Source: Wenyingzhuangia aestuarii
GTDB taxonomy: Bacteria > Bacteroidota > Bacteroidia > Flavobacteriales > Flavobacteriaceae
Direction of reading: 5' to 3'
Length of the DNA stretch: 64,000 bases
Assembly: GCF_011927765.1 (NCBI RefSeq)
Contig: NZ_JAATJG010000001.1
Coordinates: forward strand, 96,792-160,791
Position 1 is the first letter of the stretch. Each line of letters starts with the position of its first letter. Made by a program: the position numbers and the translations under genes. The notes below the pieces were generated by a model. That model was not told the origin of the DNA. It made no database searches and worked only from the letters and a program-made list of their open reading frames with translations. This document shows positions 54,132 through 63,990 of this stretch, piece by piece.

Positions 54132-57100
54132 TTGAAAAAGTGTTTTCAAATAATTCTATTATTCTTTTTTGTCGTATCTATTGGATATGGTCAAGAAAAG
54201 GAAAAAGACACACTTAATTTAGAAGAAGAAAAACATACTTTTTCATTTGATAATACTACAGAAGGGGTTTTATATTTAAAAAATCCAACTGAAAAAAAAA
54301 TAGAATACGATCCTACTATTGGTCGTTATATTGTTAGAGAAACTATTGGGAACACAAGTTTTACCACTCCCAAATATTTAACAGAAGAAGAGTACAAAGA
54401 GTATCGATTAAAACAAGATGTTCAAAATTACTTTAAAGCCAAAACAGCGGCTATAGAAGGTAAAAAGAAAGATGCCCAAGAAGCACAAAAAGACTTGTTG
54501 CCTACCATGTATGTAAACAATAGGTTTTTTGAAACCTTGTTTGGAGGTACAGAAATTAAATTGGTGCCAAGAGGTTCGGTAACTATGCGTTTTGGTGTTT
54601 TGTATCAAAATATTGAAAATCCGTTACTTTCTGAAGAGAACAGAAGTAGTTTTACACCAGAGTTTGATCAGCAAATTAGAGCCAATTTAACTGCAAAAGT
54701 TGGAGAGCGTTTAAATGCAGATATTAATTACGATACACAATCTACATTTTCATTTCAAAACCAATTAAAATTAGATTTTGAACCTGGTGAAGATGACTTA
54801 ATTAGAAAATTAGAAGTTGGTAATATCAATATGGATATTAAAAACAATCTAATAACAGGTTCGCAAAGTTTGTTTGGGGTTAAAGCACAGTTGCAATTTG
54901 GTGCTACTACGGTAACAGGAGTGTTTTCTCAGCAACAATCACAAGCAAAAAATATTATTGCAGAAGGTGGTTCTGCCTTAACAGAATTTGAATTAAGAAC
55001 CACACAATACGATAACAATCGACATTTTTTTATAGCACAATATTTTAGAAATAATTACAATACTGCTTTGGCAGAATTGCCATTAATAAATTCGGCTGTA
55101 CAAATTACAAAGTTAGAAGTTTGGGTAACCAACAGAAATACCAATACACAAGATGTAAGAAATATTGTTGGTTTGGTAGATTTAGGAGAATCGGGAACCG
55201 ATAAATATGATAACTCTAAATCTAATATTTCTAACAACACAGTAACAGAAACTCCCATAAACCCTCAGTTTATACCCGATAACAAAGCCAATAGTTTAAG
55301 TCAGTACATAGGAACCGATAAAACACAGTTAAGAGATGTAGAAAATGTTCCTACACAGTTGTCAGGTTTTGAACAGGGTAGAGAATATGCAGTTGTGGAA
55401 AATGCTAGAAAACTAAATGCTAGTGAATTTACATACAATCAACAATTAGGGTTTATTTCTTTGAATTCTAGATTAAACGATGGTGATGTATTGGCTGTAG
55501 CGTTTGAATATACCTATAGAGGAGAAGCTTATAGAGTTGGAGAATTGTCTACAGATGGTATAGAAAGTGATAAAAATATTGTTGTAAAATTGGTAAGACC
55601 TCAATTAATTAATACAGAAGATGTTGTCTTTAATTTATTGATGAAAAACGTTTATAGTATTGGAGCTTACAATTTAGACAAAGAAGGTTTTGTTTTTAAT
55701 TTATTGTATAGAGATGATGCTACAGGGCAAGCAACTAACAATTTACTAGGTTCTAGTGAGGATGATATTAAAAAAAGAACCATTTTAAACTTAACCAATT
55801 TAGATAGGTTAGATGCAAACAACAATTTAACTAGAGATGTAACAGGTAAAGACTATCAAACAGGAGATGGTTTTTTTGATTTTATTGATGGATTAACGGT
55901 AGACACTAAAAACGGATCTATTATTTTTCCGCTAATAGAACCTTTTGGTAGAGATTTAGAAAGCTTATTAAGCAATCAGGCAGATAGAGATAAATATGTT
56001 TTTAAGGAACTCTATACCACAACAGCATCTGTAGCAGAAAATGATTATCAGAAAAAAGATAAATTTTTAGTTCAAGGACAATACTCATCTAGCACAAGCG
56101 ATGGAATTTCTTTAGGAGCTTTTAATGTGCCAAGAGGATCTGTTACCGTAACAGCAGGAGGAATTGTTTTGGTAGAAGGAATAGATTATACGGTAGATTA
56201 TTTTGCTGGAAAAGTAAAAATCATCAATCCTTCTATAGAATCATCAGGACAAGCTATTAATGTTTCTTTAGAAAATAATACCTTCTTTAATCAGCAACAA
56301 AAAACATTTGTAGGAGTAGATGTAGAACATAAGTTTAGTGATAATTTTGTGTTAGGGGCTACTTATTTAAACATTAAAGAACAACCTATTAGTAATAAAG
56401 TTCAGTTAGGGCAAGACCCTGTAAATAACTCTATGTATGGGTTAAATGTTAATTACAGTTCAGAAGTTCCTGTGCTTACAGACTTGGTAAACTATTTACC
56501 TAATATAGATACCGATGCTCCTTCTAATATTTCTGTAAGAGGAGATTTTGCCTATTTAAGACCCAACACTCCATCTAGTATAGATATTGGAGGAGAAGCT
56601 ACTACGTATTTAGATGATTTTGAAGGAGCTCAAATTCCAATTAATTTAGGAACAGCACAAAACTGGTCTTTATCAAGTGCTCCTGTCGGTTTTGATGGAC
56701 GAGATTTTGGAGCTAATAATAGCAATAGCTTAGAGTATGGTAAAAAACGTGCAAAATTAGCTTGGTATACTATAGATCAATTATTTTATACCGGTTCTAG
56801 TTTAAAACCTCAAAATATAGATCCAGATGAATTGTCTAGGGCTGAGGTGAGACCTGTGCAAAGTGAAGAGTTGTTTCCGGAAAGAAATTTAGATGTTACA
56901 CAAAGAACCAATTTACAAACGTTTGATTTAAGTTACTATCCAAACGAGCGTGGTCCTTATAACTATACTCCAATTACAAATCCATCAAAACCTAGCGAAT
57001 TAACAAATCCCGAAGATAAATGGGCGGGAATTACAAGAGGTTTGGTGGTTACAGATTTTCAACGTTCTAACATTCAATATGTAGAGTTCTGGGTGCAAAA

Positions 57101-60100
57101 TCCGTATGAGAATTACAGTATTACAAATAACGAGGGAATTGTTACCAATCCAAACCCTACCAATCAGAAAGGAACTTTGTACTTAAACCTAGGAAGTATT
57201 TCTGAAGATATTTTAAAAGATAATAGAAAGGTTTTTGAAAACGGTTTGCCAGAAAATGGAGATACTACAACAGGGGTAGATGAAACTGTTGTGGCAAATA
57301 TTCCTACAGAAAAATCGTTATTATATGCTTTTGATCAAGGTGATGATACTCGTAGAAATCAAGATGTGGGTTATGATGGAATGAGCGATGCCGAAGAGAA
57401 AACTAGGTTTCCAGATTTAGGAAGTTTAGCCGATCCATCATCAGACAACTTCCGATTTTTTAGAAGTACACAATATGATTCTGAAAATGCTTCTATCTTA
57501 AAAAGATATAAAGATTATAACAACACACAAGGAAACTCACCAACGGCAGCATTGTCTCAAGAGTCTTATCCTACATCTGCAACTAACAATCCCGATGTTG
57601 AAGATGCCGATAGAGATCAGACCATGAATACCATTGATTCTTATTGGCAATACAAGGTAGATTTGTCTCAGAATAACCTAAATAAAACAACCAATGAGTT
57701 TATTGTTGATGAAAGAACCACAACAGTTACTTTAGAAAATAATACAGAAAAGCAATTTAAGTGGTATTTGTTTAGAGTACCTATTGCTGCAGGAGAATCT
57801 ATAGGGGGAATTAATAGTTTTCAGTCTATTCGTTTTATGCGTATGTTCCTAACCGATTTTGAAATTCCGGTAACTCTTCGTTTTGCAGATTTTCAAATTG
57901 TAAGAGGAGATTGGAGAATTTACGATAAAGTAATAGATCAGAATGATAATTTATCAGATAGAGGGACCGAAAATTTACTAGAAACAGGAGTTGTAAATAT
58001 TGAAGAGAACGAAAATAGAGTTCCAGTAAACTATATTTTACCTCCTACCATTAGTAGAGAAGCTTTACAAGGAACATCTAATGTACTACAACAGAATGAG
58101 CAGTCTTTAACAGTAAAGGTTGATAAACTAGAGCAAAACAACACTATTGGGGTTTATAAAAATATAAATGTAGATATGCGAATGTTTAAGCGTTTAAAAA
58201 TGTTTATTCATGCCGAAGAAATTTTACAAAACACTGTTGATGATGATGATTTAGTTGCGGTAATAAGATTAGGGAGCGATACTAATGACAACTACTATCA
58301 AATAGAAGTGCCGTTAACCATGACGGATATTCCTAATTTTGGAACAGGTAACGCTTTAAATGCAAGAGCTGTTTGGCCAGAAAATAATGATTTAGATATT
58401 TCTTTATTAGATTTAACCAAGGTAAAGCTAGATAGAGATAAACAAGGACAATCAGTTACTGCTATTTATCCAGAGCAAACGACTATAGATAATTCACAAA
58501 CGGTTCTTAGAGTTAAGGGAAATCCTAATTTATCCAATGTTAGAACTATCTTTTTAGGAATTAAAAATTTAGATGCTACTCAAAAATCTGCTGAAATTTG
58601 GTTTAACGAACTAAGAATGTCTGGTTTTGATAATCAGGGAGGATGGGCTACAAAAATTTCTGCAGATGCTACCATTGCAGATTTTGCAAAAATTGCCGTA
58701 AACGGAGGTTATCAGTCTATTGGTTTTGGTAGTATTGATCAGAGCATAAGCGAAAGGAGTCAAGAAGAAATTAAAAACTACAGTGTTAATACTACTGTAA
58801 ATGCAGGACAATTATTACCTAACAATTGGAATGTTAGAATTCCAGTAAACTATACCATTTCCGAAGAAATTAGAACTCCTAAGTTTGATCCAAAGTATGA
58901 AGATGTTTTGGCTAAAGATGCTATAGAACAAGGTGTGGCTGCAGAAAGTATTGATATTAGAACTAAGCGTAGAAGTATTAGTTTAATTAATGTTAAAAAA
59001 GAAAGATCAGAAGCTACTTTAAGAAAACCTCAAATCTACGATGTAGAAAACTTTAGTATGTCTTATAGCTATAGCGATGCGACTAATGAAAGTTATGTAA
59101 TTGAAAAAGATATTAGTCAAAATGTAAATGCATCTGCTAATTATGCTTTTAAATTTAAGCAAATAGAAGTAAAACCTTTAGAAAATATTCCATTCTTAAA
59201 GAGTAAAAACTTAAGTCTTTTAAGAGATTTTAATTTTAATTTATTGCCATCAGATATTTCGGTAAACAGCTCTATTAAAAGAAACTATAGCGAGTATAAG
59301 TCTAGAGATTTATCAGAAGTAGCAGGGCTTGATATTCCAACTTTAAAGCAACGTAACTTTATGTTTGATTGGGATTATAGAATTGGATATCAACTAACCG
59401 ATGCAATCAATCTAAACTTTAACGCAAGTAATAATTATATTTATGATACGTTTGAGCAAGATGCGCAAACAGAAGAAGAGTTAGATAGAATAGATTTATA
59501 TTCTAACTTTTTTAATGTGGGTAGACCTAACAATTACACACAAAACTTAACAGCAACTTATAAAATACCTATTAATAAAATTCCTTTGTTAAGTTTTATA
59601 AATGCAGATTATTCCTACACAGGTAACTTTAATTGGAGAGCTGCTTCGCCAGATTTTGTAGAAAAAGTGGGGAATACCATTCAGAACGGAAATACACACA
59701 ATGTATCTACCAATTTAAACTTCTCTAAATTATATTCAGAAATAGGATTAAAAAAACTGTTTTCATCATCTCCTAAAAAAAGAATGCCATCACCAGGAAA
59801 AACAAAGAAAAAATCGGGAACGGTTGGGGATTTTGTATACGGAGTACTTAGTTCTATTAAAACAGGTAGAGTTAGTTATAATAAAAATAGAAGTAGTTCT
59901 TTAGATGGTTACGTGCCAGAAATAGGGTTTTTAGGAAGAAATAAATACAACGGAGGGTATGCACCAAGTTTGGGGTATGTATTTGGTCAGCAAACTGATA
60001 TTGTGAAAAGTGCTGTGCAAAACGGATGGTTGTTAGGAAGGTCTGGAGCTACAGATGATGTTGTTTATAATAAGAATTACAATCAAACAGAGTTTACAAG

Positions 60101-61142
60101 CTTAAATTACGATATTACCTTAAAGCCTATACAAGATTTAAATATTCAGTTAACGGGTAGCAGAAGTTATTCTGATACAGAACAACAGCAAATAGATTAT
60201 ATAACGGGGAGTAATGATATTGAAAGTGCTCAGGTAAATAAATCGGGAAATTATAATATATCTTATTCGTTAATTAAAACAGCCATGGGAAGTGACCCTG
60301 ATGCTTTATTTAACACGTTTGTTACCAACAGAGCAAAAGTGGTTACGCAAGTGTATCCTGGAGGAGATGTTACTTCTGATCAAGCGTTAAATAGTCAAGA
60401 AGTTTTAATTCACTCGTTCTTAGCAGCATATAGCGGAACAGATGTGGTTTCGTCTAACAAAACCATTTTTAAGAAAATGCCACTCCCAAATTGGAATATT
60501 ACTTACAGGGGATTAATGCGATTAGATTTTATTAAAAAGAACTTTAGCAACTTTACCTTGTCACACGGATACAATTCATCGTATACCATTAGTAATTTTT
60601 CAAATAACTTAAATTCAGACACTTCAAATCCGTATCAATCAAGTTTAATTTATTCTGGAATTACCTTAATAGATGCATTTTCCCCACTAATTAAATTAGA
60701 TGTTAAGTTTAAAAGCTCTTTGTCTTTTAGAGGGACTATCAATACCAATAGAACTTTGTCTTTAAACTTAAATAATACTACGCTTTCCGAAATTAATGGA
60801 AATGAATATGTGTTTGGAATAGGGTATAGATTTAAAGATGTAAAAATTAAAACTCGTTTTTTAAGAAAACAAACTACTCTAAAAGGAGATATTAACATAA
60901 AGGCAGATGTGTCTTATAAAACCGATATTACGAATATAAGAAGTATAGATACTCTAACCAGTCAACCGGTGGGAGGACAAAATTTATTCGGAATTAAAGT
61001 TGCAGCAGATTATAATTTAAGTCGTAATTTTACGGCATCATTGTACTACGATCAAAATGTAGCTAGCTATGCTATCTCAACATTGTATCCAAGACAATCA
61101 GTAAATACAGGATTAAGTTTAGTATATAACCTAGGAAACTAA
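54132..61142 (+). CDS. sprA: Type IX secretion/gliding outer membrane protein SprA
   Basis: SprA is the large outer-membrane channel of the type IX secretion system, through which cargo passes. At 2336 residues it is in the family's size range. It has a signal peptide (about 1-20, GYGQ) and early repeats of PTMYVNNRFFETLFGGTEI-type (about 120-140) and ADINYDTQSTFSFQNQLKLDF; the rest is beta-rich with Asn/Thr/Tyr, as expected for a large barrel. It starts 5 bases after ruvA. GldD and GldE are also in this window, and a cargo with a C-terminal sorting domain. Confidence 0.94.
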   Translation: MKKCFQIILLFFFVVSIGYGQEKEKDTLNLEEEKHTFSFDNTTEGVLYLKNPTEKKIEYDPTIGRYIVRETIGNTSFTTPKYLTEEEYKEYRLKQDVQNYFKAKTAAIEGKKKDAQEAQKDLLPTMYVNNRFFETLFGGTEIKLVPRGSVTMRFGVLYQNIENPLLSEENRSSFTPEFDQQIRANLTAKVGERLNADINYDTQSTFSFQNQLKLDFEPGEDDLIRKLEVGNINMDIKNNLITGSQSLFGVKAQLQFGATTVTGVFSQQQSQAKNIIAEGGSALTEFELRTTQYDNNRHFFIAQYFRNNYNTALAELPLINSAVQITKLEVWVTNRNTNTQDVRNIVGLVDLGESGTDKYDNSKSNISNNTVTETPINPQFIPDNKANSLSQYIGTDKTQLRDVENVPTQLSGFEQGREYAVVENARKLNASEFTYNQQLGFISLNSRLNDGDVLAVAFEYTYRGEAYRVGELSTDGIESDKNIVVKLVRPQLINTEDVVFNLLMKNVYSIGAYNLDKEGFVFNLLYRDDATGQATNNLLGSSEDDIKKRTILNLTNLDRLDANNNLTRDVTGKDYQTGDGFFDFIDGLTVDTKNGSIIFPLIEPFGRDLESLLSNQADRDKYVFKELYTTTASVAENDYQKKDKFLVQGQYSSSTSDGISLGAFNVPRGSVTVTAGGIVLVEGIDYTVDYFAGKVKIINPSIESSGQAINVSLENNTFFNQQQKTFVGVDVEHKFSDNFVLGATYLNIKEQPISNKVQLGQDPVNNSMYGLNVNYSSEVPVLTDLVNYLPNIDTDAPSNISVRGDFAYLRPNTPSSIDIGGEATTYLDDFEGAQIPINLGTAQNWSLSSAPVGFDGRDFGANNSNSLEYGKKRAKLAWYTIDQLFYTGSSLKPQNIDPDELSRAEVRPVQSEELFPERNLDVTQRTNLQTFDLSYYPNERGPYNYTPITNPSKPSELTNPEDKWAGITRGLVVTDFQRSNIQYVEFWVQNPYENYSITNNEGIVTNPNPTNQKGTLYLNLGSISEDILKDNRKVFENGLPENGDTTTGVDETVVANIPTEKSLLYAFDQGDDTRRNQDVGYDGMSDAEEKTRFPDLGSLADPSSDNFRFFRSTQYDSENASILKRYKDYNNTQGNSPTAALSQESYPTSATNNPDVEDADRDQTMNTIDSYWQYKVDLSQNNLNKTTNEFIVDERTTTVTLENNTEKQFKWYLFRVPIAAGESIGGINSFQSIRFMRMFLTDFEIPVTLRFADFQIVRGDWRIYDKVIDQNDNLSDRGTENLLETGVVNIEENENRVPVNYILPPTISREALQGTSNVLQQNEQSLTVKVDKLEQNNTIGVYKNINVDMRMFKRLKMFIHAEEILQNTVDDDDLVAVIRLGSDTNDNYYQIEVPLTMTDIPNFGTGNALNARAVWPENNDLDISLLDLTKVKLDRDKQGQSVTAIYPEQTTIDNSQTVLRVKGNPNLSNVRTIFLGIKNLDATQKSAEIWFNELRMSGFDNQGGWATKISADATIADFAKIAVNGGYQSIGFGSIDQSISERSQEEIKNYSVNTTVNAGQLLPNNWNVRIPVNYTISEEIRTPKFDPKYEDVLAKDAIEQGVAAESIDIRTKRRSISLINVKKERSEATLRKPQIYDVENFSMSYSYSDATNESYVIEKDISQNVNASANYAFKFKQIEVKPLENIPFLKSKNLSLLRDFNFNLLPSDISVNSSIKRNYSEYKSRDLSEVAGLDIPTLKQRNFMFDWDYRIGYQLTDAINLNFNASNNYIYDTFEQDAQTEEELDRIDLYSNFFNVGRPNNYTQNLTATYKIPINKIPLLSFINADYSYTGNFNWRAASPDFVEKVGNTIQNGNTHNVSTNLNFSKLYSEIGLKKLFSSSPKKRMPSPGKTKKKSGTVGDFVYGVLSSIKTGRVSYNKNRSSSLDGYVPEIGFLGRNKYNGGYAPSLGYVFGQQTDIVKSAVQNGWLLGRSGATDDVVYNKNYNQTEFTSLNYDITLKPIQDLNIQLTGSRSYSDTEQQQIDYITGSNDIESAQVNKSGNYNISYSLIKTAMGSDPDALFNTFVTNRAKVVTQVYPGGDVTSDQALNSQEVLIHSFLAAYSGTDVVSSNKTIFKKMPLPNWNITYRGLMRLDFIKKNFSNFTLSHGYNSSYTISNFSNNLNSDTSNPYQSSLIYSGITLIDAFSPLIKLDVKFKSSLSFRGTINTNRTLSLNLNNTTLSEINGNEYVFGIGYRFKDVKIKTRFLRKQTTLKGDINIKADVSYKTDITNIRSIDTLTSQPVGGQNLFGIKVAADYNLSRNFTASLYYDQNVASYAISTLYPRQSVNTGLSLVYNLGN

Positions 61143-61153
61143 AAAAATAAAGA

Positions 61154-61534
61154 ATGAATTTTCCAGAAGAATTAAAGTACACAAAAGATCACGAGTGGGT
61201 AAGAGTAGAAGGTGATGTAGTTGTTATTGGTATTACAGATTTTGCTCAGAGCGAATTGGGTGACATTGTTTATGTTGATGTTGATACCTTAGATGAAACA
61301 ATAGAAGCTAATGAAGTATTTGGGTCGGTAGAGGCTGTAAAAACAGTGTCTGACTTATTTATGCCAATTACTGGTGAAGTTGTTGAGTTTAACGATGAAT
61401 TAGAAGATGAACCTGAAGTAGTAAATGATGATCCATACGGAAAAGGATGGATGATTAAGGTAAAGGCAGATAATATAGAAGACGTACAAGACTTATTAGA
61501 TGCTACAGCGTATAAAAAACTTATTGGAGCATAA
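61154..61534 (+). CDS. gcvH: Glycine cleavage system H protein
   Basis: Lipoyl carrier that shuttles the aminomethyl group between the glycine cleavage enzymes. The 126-residue protein has [13 protein letters not shown] (about 9-21), the lipoylation segment [14 protein letters not shown] with Lys near 63, and [14 protein letters not shown] (about 92-105). It starts 11 bases after sprA. Its other partners (gcvT, gcvP) are not in the window. Confidence 0.96.
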   Translation: MNFPEELKYTKDHEWVRVEGDVVVIGITDFAQSELGDIVYVDVDTLDETIEANEVFGSVEAVKTVSDLFMPITGEVVEFNDELEDEPEVVNDDPYGKGWMIKVKADNIEDVQDLLDATAYKKLIGA

Positions 61535-61886
61535 TAGCTTATTAATAGCTATTGCAAGTAGTCTTCTAATATTAGTGTTAAGTTTAATAAGTATGGAAGG
61601 AGTTCCTAACTTTAAATATAACTACACAGACAAATTTGAACATGCATTTGCGTATGCATTTATGTCATTTTTTTGGATGCTATCTTGTCAATTAGGCAAA
61701 ATAAAATTAAAATTTTTGCATTTAATTTTAATTATTATCCTCTATGGTATAGTAATTGAAGTTTTACAAGCGAGTCTAACCGTAAGTAGAACAGGTGATT
61801 TGCTTGATGTTATGGCAAATTCCATAGGAGTAATTTTAGGCTATGTTATTTTAAGATTACTTCGTCGTTTATATTTGCAAGTCTGA
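61500..61886 (+). CDS. VanZ-like membrane protein
   Basis: A 128-residue protein with about four transmembrane segments (about 13-30, 46-62, 70-90, 102-122). The order of the VanZ family is visible: [16 protein letters not shown] (about 43-58), YGIVIEVLQ (about 82-90) and [19 protein letters not shown] (about 96-114). VanZ proteins can affect teicoplanin sensitivity but most have no known role. It starts at an ATG inside gcvH (35-base overlap), so it is probably translationally coupled. Confidence 0.8.
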   Translation: MLQRIKNLLEHNSLLIAIASSLLILVLSLISMEGVPNFKYNYTDKFEHAFAYAFMSFFWMLSCQLGKIKLKFLHLILIIILYGIVIEVLQASLTVSRTGDLLDVMANSIGVILGYVILRLLRRLYLQV

Positions 61887-61936
61887 TTCTAATTTCGTTA
61901 TTTTAGCAAACTAAAATTCAATTGAACTGAATAAAA

Positions 61937-62668
61937 ATGGAAGTTAAAAAGAATCCCAAATCTAATCTTGAAAATTTTAGTAAGGTATTTACTTTGCTTG
62001 GATTGGTATTAGCGCTGTATATAGTCTATGTGGCTATAGAGCATAAAACCTATGACAGGGTTGTAGATGAACTACAATCGGTAACCTTACAATCTGATGA
62101 TGTGGAGGACATGGTCTTGACACAAATCAAACCACCATCTGCACCGCCACCACCGCCACCGCCACCGCCGCCACCACCATCTCCGGAGAAATTTGAGAAG
62201 GTTGAGGATGACGTTGAAATTGAAGAAGTAGTAATTCAAACTACGGAAGCAGAGGTTGACGACATTGTTGAAATTGAACAAATTGAATATAGCGATGAAG
62301 CTGAAGAGGTAACTTATGAAGATGTCCCTTTTGCTGCAATTCAAAATCCAGCAATTTTTCCTGGATGTGAAAAAGCTAAAGACAAAAAAGCTTGTTTTAG
62401 TGAAAAAGTAAACAAGCACATTAGTAAAAATTTTGATACTGGTTTAGCTGATGAATTAGGACTTTCAGGAGTTCAAAGATTGGCAGCAATGTTTAAAATT
62501 GATACTAACGGGAAAGTAACGGATGTTAGAGTAAGATCTAAGAGTCCAGAGTTACAAAAAGAATTTGAGAAGGCTTTAAAGTCATTACCTCAAATGGTTC
62601 CTGCAAGTCAAAATGGTAGAAAAGTAAACTTATTATTTGCTTTACCTCTAGTGTTTAGAGTAGAATAG
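61937..62668 (+). CDS. TonB-family energy transducer with poly-proline linker
   Basis: A 243-residue TonB-type protein: a short cytoplasmic part (MEVKKNPKSNLENFSKV), one transmembrane helix (about 16-37), a run of 12 consecutive prolines starting near residue 68 (in a KPPSAPPPP... linker), and a TonB C-terminal domain (about 135-243; FPGCEKAKDKKACF, FDTGLADELGLSGVQ, MFKIDTNGKVTDVRV). It would carry inner-membrane energy to TonB-dependent receptors such as the SusC protein here. A frameshifted paralogue lies at 32255-33029. Confidence 0.9.
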   Translation: MEVKKNPKSNLENFSKVFTLLGLVLALYIVYVAIEHKTYDRVVDELQSVTLQSDDVEDMVLTQIKPPSAPPPPPPPPPPPPSPEKFEKVEDDVEIEEVVIQTTEAEVDDIVEIEQIEYSDEAEEVTYEDVPFAAIQNPAIFPGCEKAKDKKACFSEKVNKHISKNFDTGLADELGLSGVQRLAAMFKIDTNGKVTDVRVRSKSPELQKEFEKALKSLPQMVPASQNGRKVNLLFALPLVFRVE

Positions 62669-62687
62669 TAAGAATTTATAAAAGTTT

Positions 62688-62719
62688 AAAAAGGACAACT
62701 ACATAGTTGTCCTTTTTTT
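62688..62719 (+). terminator. Terminator of the tonB-like gene
   Basis: AAAGGACAACT pairs with AGTTGTCCTTT around a 4-base loop and is followed by a T-run. Confidence 0.85.
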
Positions 62720-62747
62720 GTGAAAAAAAACAATGTGAATTTCTTTT

Positions 62748-62763
62748 TTGGCACGTACTTTGT
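62748..62763 (+). promoter_or_regulatory. Sigma-54 promoter
   Basis: TTGGCACG-TACT-TTGT matches the sigma-54 consensus TTGGCACG-N4-TTGC in all but the last base (T for C); GG and G are 10 bases apart. It lies just upstream of a lone terminator at 62827-62870 with no open frame between, so it may drive a small RNA. Confidence 0.6.
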
Positions 62764-62773
62764 GAAAGGTATA

Positions 62774-62870
62774 GTATAAGATTTAAATTTAGTTTTAGAT
62801 TATAGTTTTTCATAGTTTTAGTTTATAAACTCCTTGTAAAAAGTTAGTTGCTTTTACAAGGAGTTTTTTT
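62774..62870 (+). ncRNA. Putative sigma-54-dependent small RNA, about 97 nt
   Basis: Defined by the sigma-54-like promoter (62748-62763) and the terminator at 62827-62870. The stretch between contains no start-to-stop frame of coding quality. The 5' part is A/U-rich and unstructured. Existence of the transcript is inferred from these two signals only. Confidence 0.45.
62827..62870 (+). terminator. Strong terminator with no upstream gene
   Basis: ACTCCTTGTAAAA pairs with TTTTACAAGGAGT, a 13-bp stem, followed by seven T. It is the second terminator in the tonB-trhO gap, so it must end some other transcript, most likely the putative small RNA. Confidence 0.85.
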
Positions 62871-62894
62871 GTGGAATTTAATAGCATATGCGCA

Positions 62895-62927
62895 TTGCTT
62901 TAAGTTGGTAAGTATTTGTTACCTTTG
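62895..62927 (+). promoter_or_regulatory. Promoter of trhO (-33 TTG, -7 TACCTTTG)
   Basis: TTG at 62895-62897 and TACCTTTG at 62920-62927, 22 bases apart, 31 bases before the ATG. Confidence 0.6.
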
Positions 62928-62958
62928 CAAAAACAATGTTTAACTAAATTAATATAGC

Positions 62959-63990
62959 ATGCAACTGTATAATAAGTTAAGCGCAGAAGAACGTGCGCAA
63001 CTAATAGACGAAGCTGGAAAAGACCGTCTTACTATTTCTTTTTACCAATATCATCATATTGGAAATCCTCAAGTTTTTAGAGATCACTTGTTTATTGAGT
63101 GGGATAAAATAGATGTTTTAGGAAGAACCTATGTAGCTAAAGAAGGTATTAATGCTCAAATTTCTATACCCGCAGATCGATTTAATGAATTTAAAGCACA
63201 TTTAGATAGTATTGTGTTTTTAAAAGATATTCGTTTAAATGTAGCTATTGAGCAAGACAATAAATCTTTTTTAAAGTTAAAAGTTAAGGTTAGAGACAAA
63301 ATTGTGGCCGACGGATTAAATGATGATTTGTTTGATGTAACTAATAAAGGTGTGCATTTAGATGCTGAAGCATTTAATAAAATGCTAGAAGATCCAAACA
63401 CTATTTGTGTAGATATGCGTAATCACTACGAAAGTGAAATTGGTCATTTTGATGGAGCTATTACACCAGATGTAGATACGTTTAGAGACTCTTTGGATAT
63501 TATTGAGGCAGATTTAAAAGATCATAAAGAAGATAAGAATTTGTTAATGTATTGTACAGGAGGTATTCGTTGCGAAAAAGCAAGTGCTTATTACAAATAC
63601 AAAGGTTTTCAAAATGTTTTTCAACTAGAAGGAGGAATTATAGAATATACTCGTCAGGTAAACGAAAAAGGAATTGAAAACAAGTTTAAAGGAAAAAACT
63701 TTGTGTTTGATCATAGGAAATCAGAGAGAATATCAGATGATGTAATTTCTAATTGCCATCAATGTGGAGAAGCTTGTGATACACACGTGAATTGTGCCAA
63801 TGAAGCTTGTCATTTGTTGTTTATTCAATGCGATTCTTGTAAAGAGAAAATGGACGAATGTTGTTCTGATGCTTGTAAAGAAATAAATGCACTGTCATAC
63901 GAAGAGCAAAAAGAGTTGCGTAAAGGGAAATCTAACAGCAATAAAATCTTTAAAAAAGGACGTTCAGAAGTTTTAAAGTTTAAGAAGTAG
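62959..63990 (+). CDS. trhO: tRNA uridine(34) hydroxylase TrhO (rhodanese-like)
   Basis: TrhO (YceA) hydroxylates uridine-34 in tRNA using oxygen. The 343-residue protein has an N-terminal domain (about 20-125; KEGINAQISIP), a rhodanese domain (about 130-235) with active-site Cys in MYCTGGIRCEKA (about 197-208), and a C-terminal cysteine-rich segment (CHQCGEACDTHVNCANEAC..., about 267-305). The Cys-rich end is common in the Bacteroidota versions. It is the last gene in the window. Confidence 0.93.
   Translation: MQLYNKLSAEERAQLIDEAGKDRLTISFYQYHHIGNPQVFRDHLFIEWDKIDVLGRTYVAKEGINAQISIPADRFNEFKAHLDSIVFLKDIRLNVAIEQDNKSFLKLKVKVRDKIVADGLNDDLFDVTNKGVHLDAEAFNKMLEDPNTICVDMRNHYESEIGHFDGAITPDVDTFRDSLDIIEADLKDHKEDKNLLMYCTGGIRCEKASAYYKYKGFQNVFQLEGGIIEYTRQVNEKGIENKFKGKNFVFDHRKSERISDDVISNCHQCGEACDTHVNCANEACHLLFIQCDSCKEKMDECCSDACKEINALSYEEQKELRKGKSNSNKIFKKGRSEVLKFKK

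Noticed and set aside
62131-62181. CCA/CCG-rich run in the tonB-like gene as a possible tandem DNA repeat or assembly artefact
   Set aside because: It encodes an uninterrupted poly-proline linker that is common in TonB proteins.
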